A DNA stretch of 64,000 bases from Rubrivivax sp. (lineage in GTDB: Bacteria > Pseudomonadota > Gammaproteobacteria > Burkholderiales > Burkholderiaceae_C), in NCBI GenBank assembly GCA_027484825.1, contig JAIXSE010000001.1, positions 1-64,000 of the forward strand, given 5' to 3'. Under the pieces are notes generated by a model. It was not told where the DNA came from. It was given only the letters and a program-made list of their open reading frames with translations, and made no database searches. This document shows positions 1 to 7,593 of the stretch, one piece after another. The position numbers were made by a program, and so were the translations under genes. Each line of letters opens with the position of its first letter. Positions within the stretch are counted from its first letter, which is position 1.

Positions 1-1
1 C

Positions 2-661
2 AAGGAAAACACCACCATCATCGACGGCAACGGCGCTGCTGCTGACATCGAAGCCCGCGTCAAGCAAATCCGCGTGCAGATCGAAGAAGCGACCAGCGAC
101 TACGACCGTGAAAAGCTGCAAGAGCGCGTGGCCAAGCTGGCCGGCGGTGTTGCCGTGATCAAGGTCGGCGCTGCCACCGAAGTCGAGATGAAGGAAAAGA
201 AGGCACGCGTGGAAGACGCGCTGCACGCCACCCGCGCTGCCGTGGAAGAAGGCATAGTGGCTGGTGGTGGCGTGGCCCTGCTGCGCGCCCGTCAGTCCGC
301 TGGCACCATCAAGGGTGACAACCCCGACCAGGACGCCGGCATCAAGCTGGTCCTGAAGGCCATCGAAGCGCCGCTGCGCGAAATCGTGGCCAACGCCGGT
401 GGCGAACCGTCGGTGGTGATCAACACCGTGCTGGCCGGCAACGGCAACCACGGCTTCAACGCTGCCAACGACACCTACGGCGACATGATCGAAATGGGCA
501 TCCTGGATCCCACGAAGGTCACCCGCACCGCCCTGCAGAACGCCGCTTCCGTGGCTTCGCTGATGCTGACGACCGAGTGCATGGTCGCCGAATCGCCGAA
601 GGACGAAGGCGCCGCTCCCGCCATGCCCGGTGGCATGGGCGGCATGGGCATGGACATGTAA
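2..661 (+). CDS. groL: Chaperonin GroEL, C-terminal part (5' end outside window)
   Basis: The reading frame is open from base 2 and matches the last 220 or so residues of the 60-kDa chaperonin, the cytosolic ATP-driven folding ring. Visible landmarks are a start resembling KENTTIIDG, the GGVAVIKVG segment, the [13 protein letters not shown] segment, and the Gly-Met-rich tail ending [10 protein letters not shown] that is typical of group I GroEL. The upstream part, including the ATP-binding equatorial segment, lies before the window, as presumably does groES. The ORF runs into a strong terminator at 708-737, so groL is the last gene of its transcript. Nothing suggests truncation other than the window edge. 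Confidence 0.98.
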   Translation, partial: KENTTIIDGNGAAADIEARVKQIRVQIEEATSDYDREKLQERVAKLAGGVAVIKVGAATEVEMKEKKARVEDALHATRAAVEEGIVAGGGVALLRARQSAGTIKGDNPDQDAGIKLVLKAIEAPLREIVANAGGEPSVVINTVLAGNGNHGFNAANDTYGDMIEMGILDPTKVTRTALQNAASVASLMLTTECMVAESPKDEGAAPAMPGGMGGMGMDM

Positions 662-668
662 TGTCCCC

Positions 669-689
669 GGACAGGGCCTGGCCCTGTCC
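669..689 (+). terminator. 9-bp hairpin just after groL
   Basis: GGACAGGGC (669-677) and GCCCTGTCC (681-689) are perfect inverted arms with a 3-nt loop, 7 bases after the groL stop codon. No U-tract follows, so this is more likely an mRNA 3'-end stabilising hairpin in front of the true terminator at 708-737 than a terminator itself. Confidence 0.55.
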
Positions 690-707
690 ACGCAGTCCCG
701 CTGCATG

Positions 708-737
708 AAAGGGTCGCTTCGGCGACCCTTTTCTTTT
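708..737 (+). terminator. Rho-independent terminator of groL
   Basis: The stem GGGTCGC (711-717) / GCGACCC (722-728) closes a TTCG tetraloop. It is flanked by AAA before and TTTTCTTTT after, so the stem can extend to 10 bp. A very stable tetraloop hairpin followed by a U-rich tract is the classic intrinsic terminator. Confidence 0.93.
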
Positions 738-840
738 GGGCCCTCGATGGCGCGGCAGTTACAAATCACGTCGGCAGAACCTGACGCTCCGGGTTGCCAC
801 GCCCGCTTTCCCAGGGGATGCACGCCCAACGGCAAGGCCC

Positions 841-846
841 GATAAT
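841..846 (+). promoter_or_regulatory. Possible -10 element (GATAAT) upstream of DUF1631 gene
   Basis: GATAAT followed by GCGG lies 20 bp before the start at 867. The same GATAAT-N-CGCGG/CACGG arrangement occurs before the genes at 15336 and 18711, suggesting a shared promoter style in this genome. No convincing -35 hexamer is visible at the usual distance. Confidence 0.4.
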
Positions 847-866
847 GCGGGGGCACTTACATATTC

Positions 867-2882
867 ATGATGGTCCAAGCGCCTTCGCAGCAATCCCTGG
901 TCCTGGAGACCCTGGCTCACGTTCCCTCCCTGGCCCATGCCGTCTATGGCGGCATCCAGGATGAACTCAAGAGCCGACTGGAGCACCACCAGCTGATGGC
1001 GGGCTGGTCCAAGCGCCGGGCGCATTTTTCGGCGGATCTGGAAGCCTCGCTCAGCCGGCTGCTGAACCTGGCCGCCGAAGGCAAGGACCCGCTGGCGCGG
1101 GACCGTCAGGTCGTTCATAGCGACAGCCTGAGCTTGAGCCTGGTGGACGAAAACCAGGCGCTCAAGGACGTGGCCATCGCCCACGTCATCACCACCATCG
1201 AAGACAACACCCGGGCTGAGCTGCATCAGCTGGGCAACTTCTTCGGCGCGCTGCGCGGCATTGCCCGCCCGCTCAAGAGTGACAACCCGCTGCGGGCGGC
1301 CGTTTTTGCCCATGCGCTCTCCCGCGCGATCGAAGGCGTGGACCTGGACGCCGACGGCCGCTACAAGCTGATGCGCATCGCGGCGGTGCCGCTGGCGCGT
1401 CAGCTCCAGCCCATCTTCACCCTGCTCTGCCGCGAACTGCGCCAGGCCCAACTGAGCGGCATGCTGCAAAGCCATGCCTCGGCGGTGAAGGAATCCGACC
1501 TGCGCATGCGCCAGTTCAAGGCGCTGAACCAGAATCCGCAAGCCCCCAACACGACGCTGGACGAAGTGGCGCTGCTGCTGGACGCCGTCACCCGGCCCCA
1601 TCAACTCGATGACGTGGTCAGCCCACGCCTGGGTCCGGGCGCGCCTGGCAGCGCCAAGGGGGGCGATCTGCTGTCCCGGCTCTATGACCAGATCCTGGCG
1701 GACACCAGCCTGCAGCCACAGCTCAAGGTGCTGATGGGCCGGCTGCAGGTGGCCATCGTGCGCCTGTCCCGACTGGACGTGACCCTGCTCAAGCGCCAAG
1801 ACCATCCCACCTGGCTGCTGCTCAACCGCATCGCCGCGCATGGCGCCGGCTACCGCAATGCCGACGACCCGGGCCTCAAGGCCTTCCTGCAGCTGGTTGA
1901 TCGCAGCATCCAGCCGTTGATCGCAGCCGAGCAACCGGCCGCCAGCCAGTTCAAGCAGGCCCTGGTCGAGGTGGAGCAATACATCCGGGAACAGGCGGAA
2001 CAGCACAGCCAGCCCAGCACCGGCGCCCTGGAGCGCCTGGACCGGGAGCAGCAGCGACAGGAATGGCAGCGCCTGCTGCGCGAGCAGTTGCAGCATCAAC
2101 TGGACGATGCCAACGCCGGCAAGCTGATGCGGCGCTTCCTGCTGGGCCCCTGGGTGGAAGTGATCGCGCAGGCCATGGTGCAGTTCGGTCGGGAATCCGA
2201 AGAAGCCGGCACCTATGTCGACCTGGTGGACGGGCTGCTCAACAGCGTCCAGCCGCATGCGGACGAGGTGGCCCGGCAACGCCTGCGGGCCCGTTTGCCT
2301 CAACTGGTGAAGGCCCTGGAGCAAGGCATGGACAGCATCTCCCTGCCCCCGCTGCAGCGCCAGGCCTTCATGAACGAATTGATGCGCCAGCATGGCCGTG
2401 TGCTGCGCGGGCTGCCGGCGGACGAGACCGTGGCCGCCGAAGGCGCTCCGCGTCGGCCGGCCCTCACGCCGGAAGAGGTGTTGCAGCAACTGCTGGCCGA
2501 GCGTGAATCGCAGTTGCCCTCGCGCTGGGCGCATGAGCGGGTGGACCGCGGCCAACTGCCGACGGTGCCCATCGGCCTGTTTGCCGACCAGCGCTCGCCC
2601 GATGCGCAGGTGGCCCTGCAGCAGTGGATCAACGGCATGGAGATCGGCAACTGGTACCACCTGTTCATCAAGAGCGAATGGGTGACGGCGCAGCTTGCCT
2701 GGACCAGCGACAGCGCCCAGTTGTTCCTCTTCGTGAGCCAGTTGCCGGACGACCGCCATTCGCTGACGCGCGGCGCGCTGGAGCAACTGGTGGTCAATGG
2801 CTTGATCACCATGCTGGAGCCCGAGCCTTTGCTGCAACGTGCCATCGGCACGCTGATGCAAGACCTGGAACAGCAGCGCTGA
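867..2882 (+). CDS. DUF1631 family protein
   Basis: A 671-residue, mostly helical, soluble-looking protein resembling the DUF1631 family (often mis-called thymidine phosphorylase). Family-like segments include the mid-protein LLSRLYDQIL block near residues 269-278, the HPTWLLLNRIA segment, and a C-terminal PilZ-like stretch with WYHLF and WVTAQLAW near residues 595-615. No signal peptide or membrane helix is visible. Two adjacent ATG codons (867, 870) are possible starts. It is followed after 5 nt by the patatin gene and may be co-transcribed with it. Molecular function is unknown; DUF1631 members are common in beta- and gammaproteobacteria. The family call is by recognition of characteristic segments only. 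Confidence 0.85.
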   Translation: MMVQAPSQQSLVLETLAHVPSLAHAVYGGIQDELKSRLEHHQLMAGWSKRRAHFSADLEASLSRLLNLAAEGKDPLARDRQVVHSDSLSLSLVDENQALKDVAIAHVITTIEDNTRAELHQLGNFFGALRGIARPLKSDNPLRAAVFAHALSRAIEGVDLDADGRYKLMRIAAVPLARQLQPIFTLLCRELRQAQLSGMLQSHASAVKESDLRMRQFKALNQNPQAPNTTLDEVALLLDAVTRPHQLDDVVSPRLGPGAPGSAKGGDLLSRLYDQILADTSLQPQLKVLMGRLQVAIVRLSRLDVTLLKRQDHPTWLLLNRIAAHGAGYRNADDPGLKAFLQLVDRSIQPLIAAEQPAASQFKQALVEVEQYIREQAEQHSQPSTGALERLDREQQRQEWQRLLREQLQHQLDDANAGKLMRRFLLGPWVEVIAQAMVQFGRESEEAGTYVDLVDGLLNSVQPHADEVARQRLRARLPQLVKALEQGMDSISLPPLQRQAFMNELMRQHGRVLRGLPADETVAAEGAPRRPALTPEEVLQQLLAERESQLPSRWAHERVDRGQLPTVPIGLFADQRSPDAQVALQQWINGMEIGNWYHLFIKSEWVTAQLAWTSDSAQLFLFVSQLPDDRHSLTRGALEQLVVNGLITMLEPEPLLQRAIGTLMQDLEQQR

Positions 2883-2887
2883 GGGGC

Positions 2888-5266
2888 ATGCCGGTGTTCT
2901 CCCGCCCATGGATGGTGCGGGCGGCGGCCTGCTTGATGGCCGCCTGCCTGTTCGCCCACACTGCCCCCGCATCAGCGAGTCCGGACACCACGCCCACCGG
3001 GACCGAGCGGCTGCTGTCCGATGCGCGGAGTGAGGTCCCGACCCCACTGCTGCAAGGCGGCCTCGCCACCACCCCTCGCACGACCCCGGTCGGCCCCCGG
3101 GCCCGACTGGGCCTGGTGCTGTCCGGCGGCGGCGCACGCGGCCTGGCCCACGTCGGTGTGCTCAAGGTGCTGGAGCGGGAGCACATCCCGGTGGATGTGA
3201 TCACCGGCACCTCCATGGGCGCCATCATCGGCGGCCTGTATGCCAGCGGCATGACCGCCGAGAGCCTGGACCGCGAACTGCGGCGCATCGCCTGGGACCG
3301 ACTGTTTGCCAGCCGGGTGGATCGCCAGGATTTGTCCCAGCGCCGCAAGGAAGAGGACTTCGAGTTCTCGGCCACGATTGAATTCGGGCTGCGCAACGGC
3401 GAGGTCCGCGTGCCGACCGGCACCCTGTCCAGCCGTGGCCTGGAAGCGCTGCTGCGCCGCCTGACCTTGCCGGTGCGGGACGTGACCGATTTTGACCGCC
3501 TGCCCACGCCTTTCCGCGCAGTCGCCACCGACATGGAAAGCGGCGCAGAGCGGGTGCTGTCGCAGGGCGACCTGGCCCTGGCCCTGCGCTCCAGCATGAG
3601 CGTGCCCGGCGTGTTCGCGCCGGTGGAGTGGGAAGACCGCATCCTGGGTGACGGCGGCCTGGTCAACAACCTGCCCATCGATGTGGCCCGCGGACTGGGT
3701 GCCGAGCGGGTGATCGCGATCAACGTCGGCACGCCGGTGGCCGGCCGTGAATCCCTCAATTCGCTGCTGGGGCTGACCTCCCAGATGATCACCATCCTGA
3801 CCGAGCAGAATGTGCAGCGCTCACTGGCCTCGATGGCGGCCGGCGAAGATCTGCTGATCACGCCCAGACTGGGCAAGCTCACCTCCGCCGACTTCGACAA
3901 GGCGCCGGATTTCATCCGCCTGGGCGAAGAAGCGGCCGAGGCCATGCTGCCCCAGTTGCGGGCCTTTGCGGTCAATCCCGACCTGTATGCGCAATGGCAG
4001 ATGGCCCGCAGCGGACTCAAGCCGCCCGCGCCGCTGGTGGCGGCGATTCAGCTGGAAGGCAGTGAGCTGACCAATCCGGAGCGGCTGCGCAGCCAGCTGG
4101 AATCCAGGCCCGGTGTGCCCTTTGACAACAGCAAGGCCGAGCGCGACATGCGCTTCCTCTCCTCCAGCGGAGACTACGAGCGGGTGGACTATCACGTTGA
4201 AAAGCGCGATGACGGCGAGACGCTGGTCTTCAATCTGGAAGACAAGCCCTGGGGCCCGAACTATTTCCGGGTGGGCATGGACCTGTCGACCGATTCCGCC
4301 GGCGACAGCTTCTTCAACCTGCGCATCAGCCACAACCGTCACTGGCTGACGAACACCGGCACCGAGTGGCGCAACCAGGTCACCATTGGCGAGACGCCGC
4401 GGCTCTACACCGAGCTCTACCACCCGCTGGGCCTGCGCATCGGGCTGGCGGACGACTGGTTCGTCGCCGGCTGGGGCGAGGCCAATCAGCGCAAGCAGAT
4501 CGTCTACAACGACAACGACCCGGACAACGCCACCCTCGGGCAGGCGCGGGTCGTGCGCCGCGATGCCAGCGTGGGTGTGGATGTGGGCCAGCCGTGGGGG
4601 CGCTGGGGGGAGGTGCGACTGGGCGTGGTGCGCCAGATTCGCTACGCCAAACCTGACCTCATCACCCTCGTCAACCCGGAATTCGGCAAACTGCGCTGGA
4701 CCAGCAACGAGTCGGGGCTGCGCCTCAAGACGGTAGTGGACCAGCTGGATTACGCCAACTTCCCGCAGCATGGGTATCGCTTCACCGCCGAGGCGGAAGC
4801 CGGCCGGCAGGACAACAAGAACCTCAACAGCGGCCGCTTTGTGCGTGTGAATGCCGATGGCACCCTGGTGCAGAGCTTTGGTGGCCACACCCTGAGCTTC
4901 TACATGCGCGGGGTGGCGGTGCAGCAGCCCGATGACTCAGGGCTGGGCGGCTACACGCTGGGCGGGTTCCACCAGTTGTCGGGCTACCAGCCCAATCAGC
5001 TCAGCGGCAATGCGCTGCTGTTCACCCGGGCGACCTATTACCGGCGACTCAACGACTCGCCGTTCCTGTCTCGCGGGTTCTTTGTCGGCGGCACCCTGGA
5101 AGCAGGCAACACCTGGACCAGCCGGCGCGACATCAACCCCAAGGACCTGCGGTATGCGAGCAGCCTCTTTCTGGGGTCGGACACGGGGCTGGGTCCCTTG
5201 TATGTGGGGCTGGGCTATGCGCCCAAGGCGGGGACGTCGCTGTACGTGTTCATCGGCCGGCCGTGA
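2888..5266 (+). CDS. Patatin-like phospholipase with Omp85-type barrel (PlpD/type Vd-like)
   Basis: A 792-residue protein with an N-terminal signal peptide (residues 1-31), then a patatin domain with oxyanion loop GGGARG (80-85), nucleophile Ser109 in GTSMG and catalytic Asp255 in DGG. A POTRA-like segment follows (about 383-460), then a C-terminal barrel of the surface-antigen/Omp85 type (about 465-792). This order is that of PlpD of Pseudomonas aeruginosa, a type Vd autotransported phospholipase A. It should be exported by Sec, inserted in the outer membrane and display or release a lipase. The ATG at 2888 is chosen because it gives an intact signal peptide and follows the upstream stop by 5 nt; an internal ATG at 2912 also gives one. 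All catalytic residues are present. Confidence 0.92.
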   Translation: MPVFSRPWMVRAAACLMAACLFAHTAPASASPDTTPTGTERLLSDARSEVPTPLLQGGLATTPRTTPVGPRARLGLVLSGGGARGLAHVGVLKVLEREHIPVDVITGTSMGAIIGGLYASGMTAESLDRELRRIAWDRLFASRVDRQDLSQRRKEEDFEFSATIEFGLRNGEVRVPTGTLSSRGLEALLRRLTLPVRDVTDFDRLPTPFRAVATDMESGAERVLSQGDLALALRSSMSVPGVFAPVEWEDRILGDGGLVNNLPIDVARGLGAERVIAINVGTPVAGRESLNSLLGLTSQMITILTEQNVQRSLASMAAGEDLLITPRLGKLTSADFDKAPDFIRLGEEAAEAMLPQLRAFAVNPDLYAQWQMARSGLKPPAPLVAAIQLEGSELTNPERLRSQLESRPGVPFDNSKAERDMRFLSSSGDYERVDYHVEKRDDGETLVFNLEDKPWGPNYFRVGMDLSTDSAGDSFFNLRISHNRHWLTNTGTEWRNQVTIGETPRLYTELYHPLGLRIGLADDWFVAGWGEANQRKQIVYNDNDPDNATLGQARVVRRDASVGVDVGQPWGRWGEVRLGVVRQIRYAKPDLITLVNPEFGKLRWTSNESGLRLKTVVDQLDYANFPQHGYRFTAEAEAGRQDNKNLNSGRFVRVNADGTLVQSFGGHTLSFYMRGVAVQQPDDSGLGGYTLGGFHQLSGYQPNQLSGNALLFTRATYYRRLNDSPFLSRGFFVGGTLEAGNTWTSRRDINPKDLRYASSLFLGSDTGLGPLYVGLGYAPKAGTSLYVFIGRP

Positions 5267-5299
5267 TCACGGGCGGTCCGGTCCGCGCCTGAGAGCGCC

Positions 5300-5337
5300 C
5301 CAAAGAAAACGCCGCCTCGCGGGAGCGAAGGCGGCGT
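5300..5337 (-). terminator. Intrinsic terminator of engB (minus strand)
   Basis: Inverted arms at 5309-5317 and 5329-5337 form a 9-bp GC-rich stem. On the minus strand the stem is followed by GTTTTCTTT, a U-tract. It lies 55 bp beyond the engB stop codon, between two convergent genes, and could also help end the patatin transcript. Confidence 0.8.
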
Positions 5338-5391
5338 GATGGACTCGCAGCGATGGGTGCTCGATCGATGGGTGCTTGAGCGTTCTGCGCC

Positions 5392-6768
5392 TCAGCGCTT
5401 GCCGGCGGCGTCCGCATCATCGGCGGCGTCCGGCTGGTCTGCCGCATCGGCATCGGCATCCGCGGCGTCAGCATCCTCGTCGCCGGTCCACACATCGTCA
5501 TCTTCATCCGACGACAGCACCCGCGGCTCACGGTGCGCCCATTCATAGATCAGCTCTGCCGCATCGTCCAGGCCCTGCTTGTTCAAGGCCGAGAACAGAC
5601 TGACGGCGATGTCGGAGTCTTCGGTGGCCAGCACCGCCAGCTCCTTCTGCACCTGCGCCAGCGCGGCTGCGCCTTCCTTGCGGTTGAGCTTGTCCGCCTT
5701 GGTGAGCAGCACCAGCAGGCTGACTTCGCCCGCCGTCACGCGGTCAGAGACGAATTCCAGCAGTTGCTTGTCGAGGTCGGTCAGGCCATGGCGGGAGTCC
5801 ACCATCAGCACCACGCCGGACAGGGTCTCGCGCTGGCTCAGGTAGTCCGCCATCACCCGCTGCCAGCGCAGCTTGGCGTCACGGGCCACCGCGGCGTAGC
5901 CATAACCGGGCAGGTCGGCGAACAGCGCGTCCGGTGCATCCTTGGGACCCAGCACAAACAGGTTGATGTGCTGCGTGCGTCCCGGCGTCTTCGATGCGAA
6001 GGCCAGGCGCTTTTGCTGGGCCAGCGTGTTGATGGCCGTGGACTTGCCCGCATTGGAGCGGCCCACGAAGGCGATCTCCGGCAGCGGACGGGGCGGCAGG
6101 GTCTCCGGCTCGCTTGCTTCGCGGCTGTCACCCTCGCCGTCGATGTCATCGTCGGCAAGGCCGTCATCGGCCAAGGCGTCCGCCGCTTCCGTGTCGTCCC
6201 ATGTCGCGTCTTCAGCGGCCACTGCAGCCTGCAGCTCGTCGTCCAGCGCTGGCTCCTGGCCCGGCAGCACGCCGTTCTGCGGCAGATGATGCAACTGGCT
6301 CGCTGTGGTCAGGAAGCGGGCCGTGTGGGTCCATGCCAGGGCGCGCTTGGCCGGCGTCACGGTGTCGGTGATCTCGGGGACTGCAGCGGCGACAGGCGCG
6401 TCACGGCGCTTGGGGGCAGCCGCCTGCTGGCCAGGCCCGCCGGCCTTGGCGCCAAGTGTTGCCCCTGCTTTGCCGCTGGTTGCGAACGGTCCTTTGCCAC
6501 CCGGCCTGCCCGATGCTTTGGCGCCGGACTTCCTGCCGGACTTCCCGCCCGACTTGGCGCTTTTGCTCGCCTTGGCGGCCTTCGCCGCCTTGGCCGCCGC
6601 CACAGCTGCGGAGACTTTCAGGCCCTTGGGGCCGGAACGCGTCGTCCCCGGCGCCCGTTCGGGAGCAGTTGCGCCCTCGGAACGGGTCCCGGCACTTGTT
6701 CCATCACTTGTGCGGCCTGCGGGTTTCCCTGGGGTCGCCGAAGCGGGTTTCTTGTTGGAATCGGTCAT
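5392..6768 (-). CDS. engB: Ribosome-biogenesis GTPase EngB/YsxC with basic and acidic extensions
   Basis: The GTPase core is clearly EngB: P-loop GRSNAGKST with Lys242, a G2/G3 region with KTPGRTQHIN and DLPGYGY, and the TKAD base-recognition motif. EngB acts late in 50S subunit assembly and is usually about 200 residues; this one is 458. The extra length has three parts: a 140-residue Ala/Lys/Gly-rich basic N-terminal arm (densest at 50-110, histone H1/AlgP-like), an acidic insertion (about 165-228) between the ARF-TTA helix and the P-loop, and a very acidic C-terminal tail (about 415-458). The ATG at 6768 is 70 bp from the divergent cytochrome c4 start. An in-frame extension to 6921 would run into that gene and is rejected. 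Confidence 0.93.
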   Translation of the reverse strand: MTDSNKKPASATPGKPAGRTSDGTSAGTRSEGATAPERAPGTTRSGPKGLKVSAAVAAAKAAKAAKASKSAKSGGKSGRKSGAKASGRPGGKGPFATSGKAGATLGAKAGGPGQQAAAPKRRDAPVAAAVPEITDTVTPAKRALAWTHTARFLTTASQLHHLPQNGVLPGQEPALDDELQAAVAAEDATWDDTEAADALADDGLADDDIDGEGDSREASEPETLPPRPLPEIAFVGRSNAGKSTAINTLAQQKRLAFASKTPGRTQHINLFVLGPKDAPDALFADLPGYGYAAVARDAKLRWQRVMADYLSQRETLSGVVLMVDSRHGLTDLDKQLLEFVSDRVTAGEVSLLVLLTKADKLNRKEGAAALAQVQKELAVLATEDSDIAVSLFSALNKQGLDDAAELIYEWAHREPRVLSSDEDDDVWTGDEDADAADADADAADQPDAADDADAAGKR

Positions 6769-6838
6769 CGCGCTTCGGGTGTCAAAGAGACCCCATTGTA
6801 AGATTTCTCGGTTGCGCTCATCCAACCCCTCAACATTC

Positions 6839-7459
6839 ATGAAGACTGTCTCTTTCTTGTTGTCGAGCTTGGTTCTGTTGTCCGGCGCTGCGTGGGCGGC
6901 GGACAACCAACCCGCTGCCAAACCCGACCTGGTCCAAGGTCAGGCCAAGGCCACCCAGATCTGCGCGGCCTGTCATACGGCCGACGGCTCCCGGGGCCTG
7001 CCCACCAATCCCATCCTCCAAGGCCAGCATGCGGACTATCTGGCCAAACAATTGCACGAGTTCAAGGCCGGCAAGCGCGTCAATGCCGTGATGAACGGCA
7101 TGGCCGCCGCCCTCACCGATGACGACATCCGCAACGTCGCCGCCTTCTATGCCAGTAAGCAGGCCAAACCCGGTTCTTCCAAGAACAAGGAACTGGTGAC
7201 GCTGGGCGAGAAGATCTACCGCGGCGGCATTGCGGACAAGCAGGTGCCCGCCTGCGCCGGCTGTCACAGCCCCAACGGTGCCGGCATCCCAGCGCAATAT
7301 CCGCGCCTGGCAGGCCAGCATAGCGACTACACCGAAGCGCAATTGACAAGCTTCCGTGCCGGTGCTCGCGCCAACAACGCGGCCATGGCGGCCATCGCCG
7401 CCAAGCTGAGCGACCGCGAAATCAAGGCCGTGGCCGACTACGTCGCCGGCCTGCGCTGA
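6839..7459 (+). CDS. Di-haem cytochrome c4
   Basis: A 206-residue periplasmic electron carrier with a 20-residue signal peptide cleaved after AWA and two c-type haem motifs, CAACH (42-46) and CAGCH (139-143), each with a downstream Met-containing axial-ligand region. Size and two-domain symmetry fit cytochrome c4, which feeds electrons to terminal oxidases. It is immediately upstream of resB and ccsB, the haem-ligation machinery it needs, a common Burkholderiales order. The start at 6839 is set by the signal peptide; longer in-frame starts would encode antisense engB sequence. Confidence 0.95.
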   Translation: MKTVSFLLSSLVLLSGAAWAADNQPAAKPDLVQGQAKATQICAACHTADGSRGLPTNPILQGQHADYLAKQLHEFKAGKRVNAVMNGMAAALTDDDIRNVAAFYASKQAKPGSSKNKELVTLGEKIYRGGIADKQVPACAGCHSPNGAGIPAQYPRLAGQHSDYTEAQLTSFRAGARANNAAMAAIAAKLSDREIKAVADYVAGLR

Positions 7460-7593
7460 CCTCGGGGCCCTGGCCCCAGCCCTCGACATCCGCACCGGTG
7501 CTCGCACCGGTGTGGGTCTCTCTGCGGATCCATGCACCCGCTTGTTACATGGGCGTCTGGCACGGCGCGCGGATGCCCGCGACAATCGCCTCC

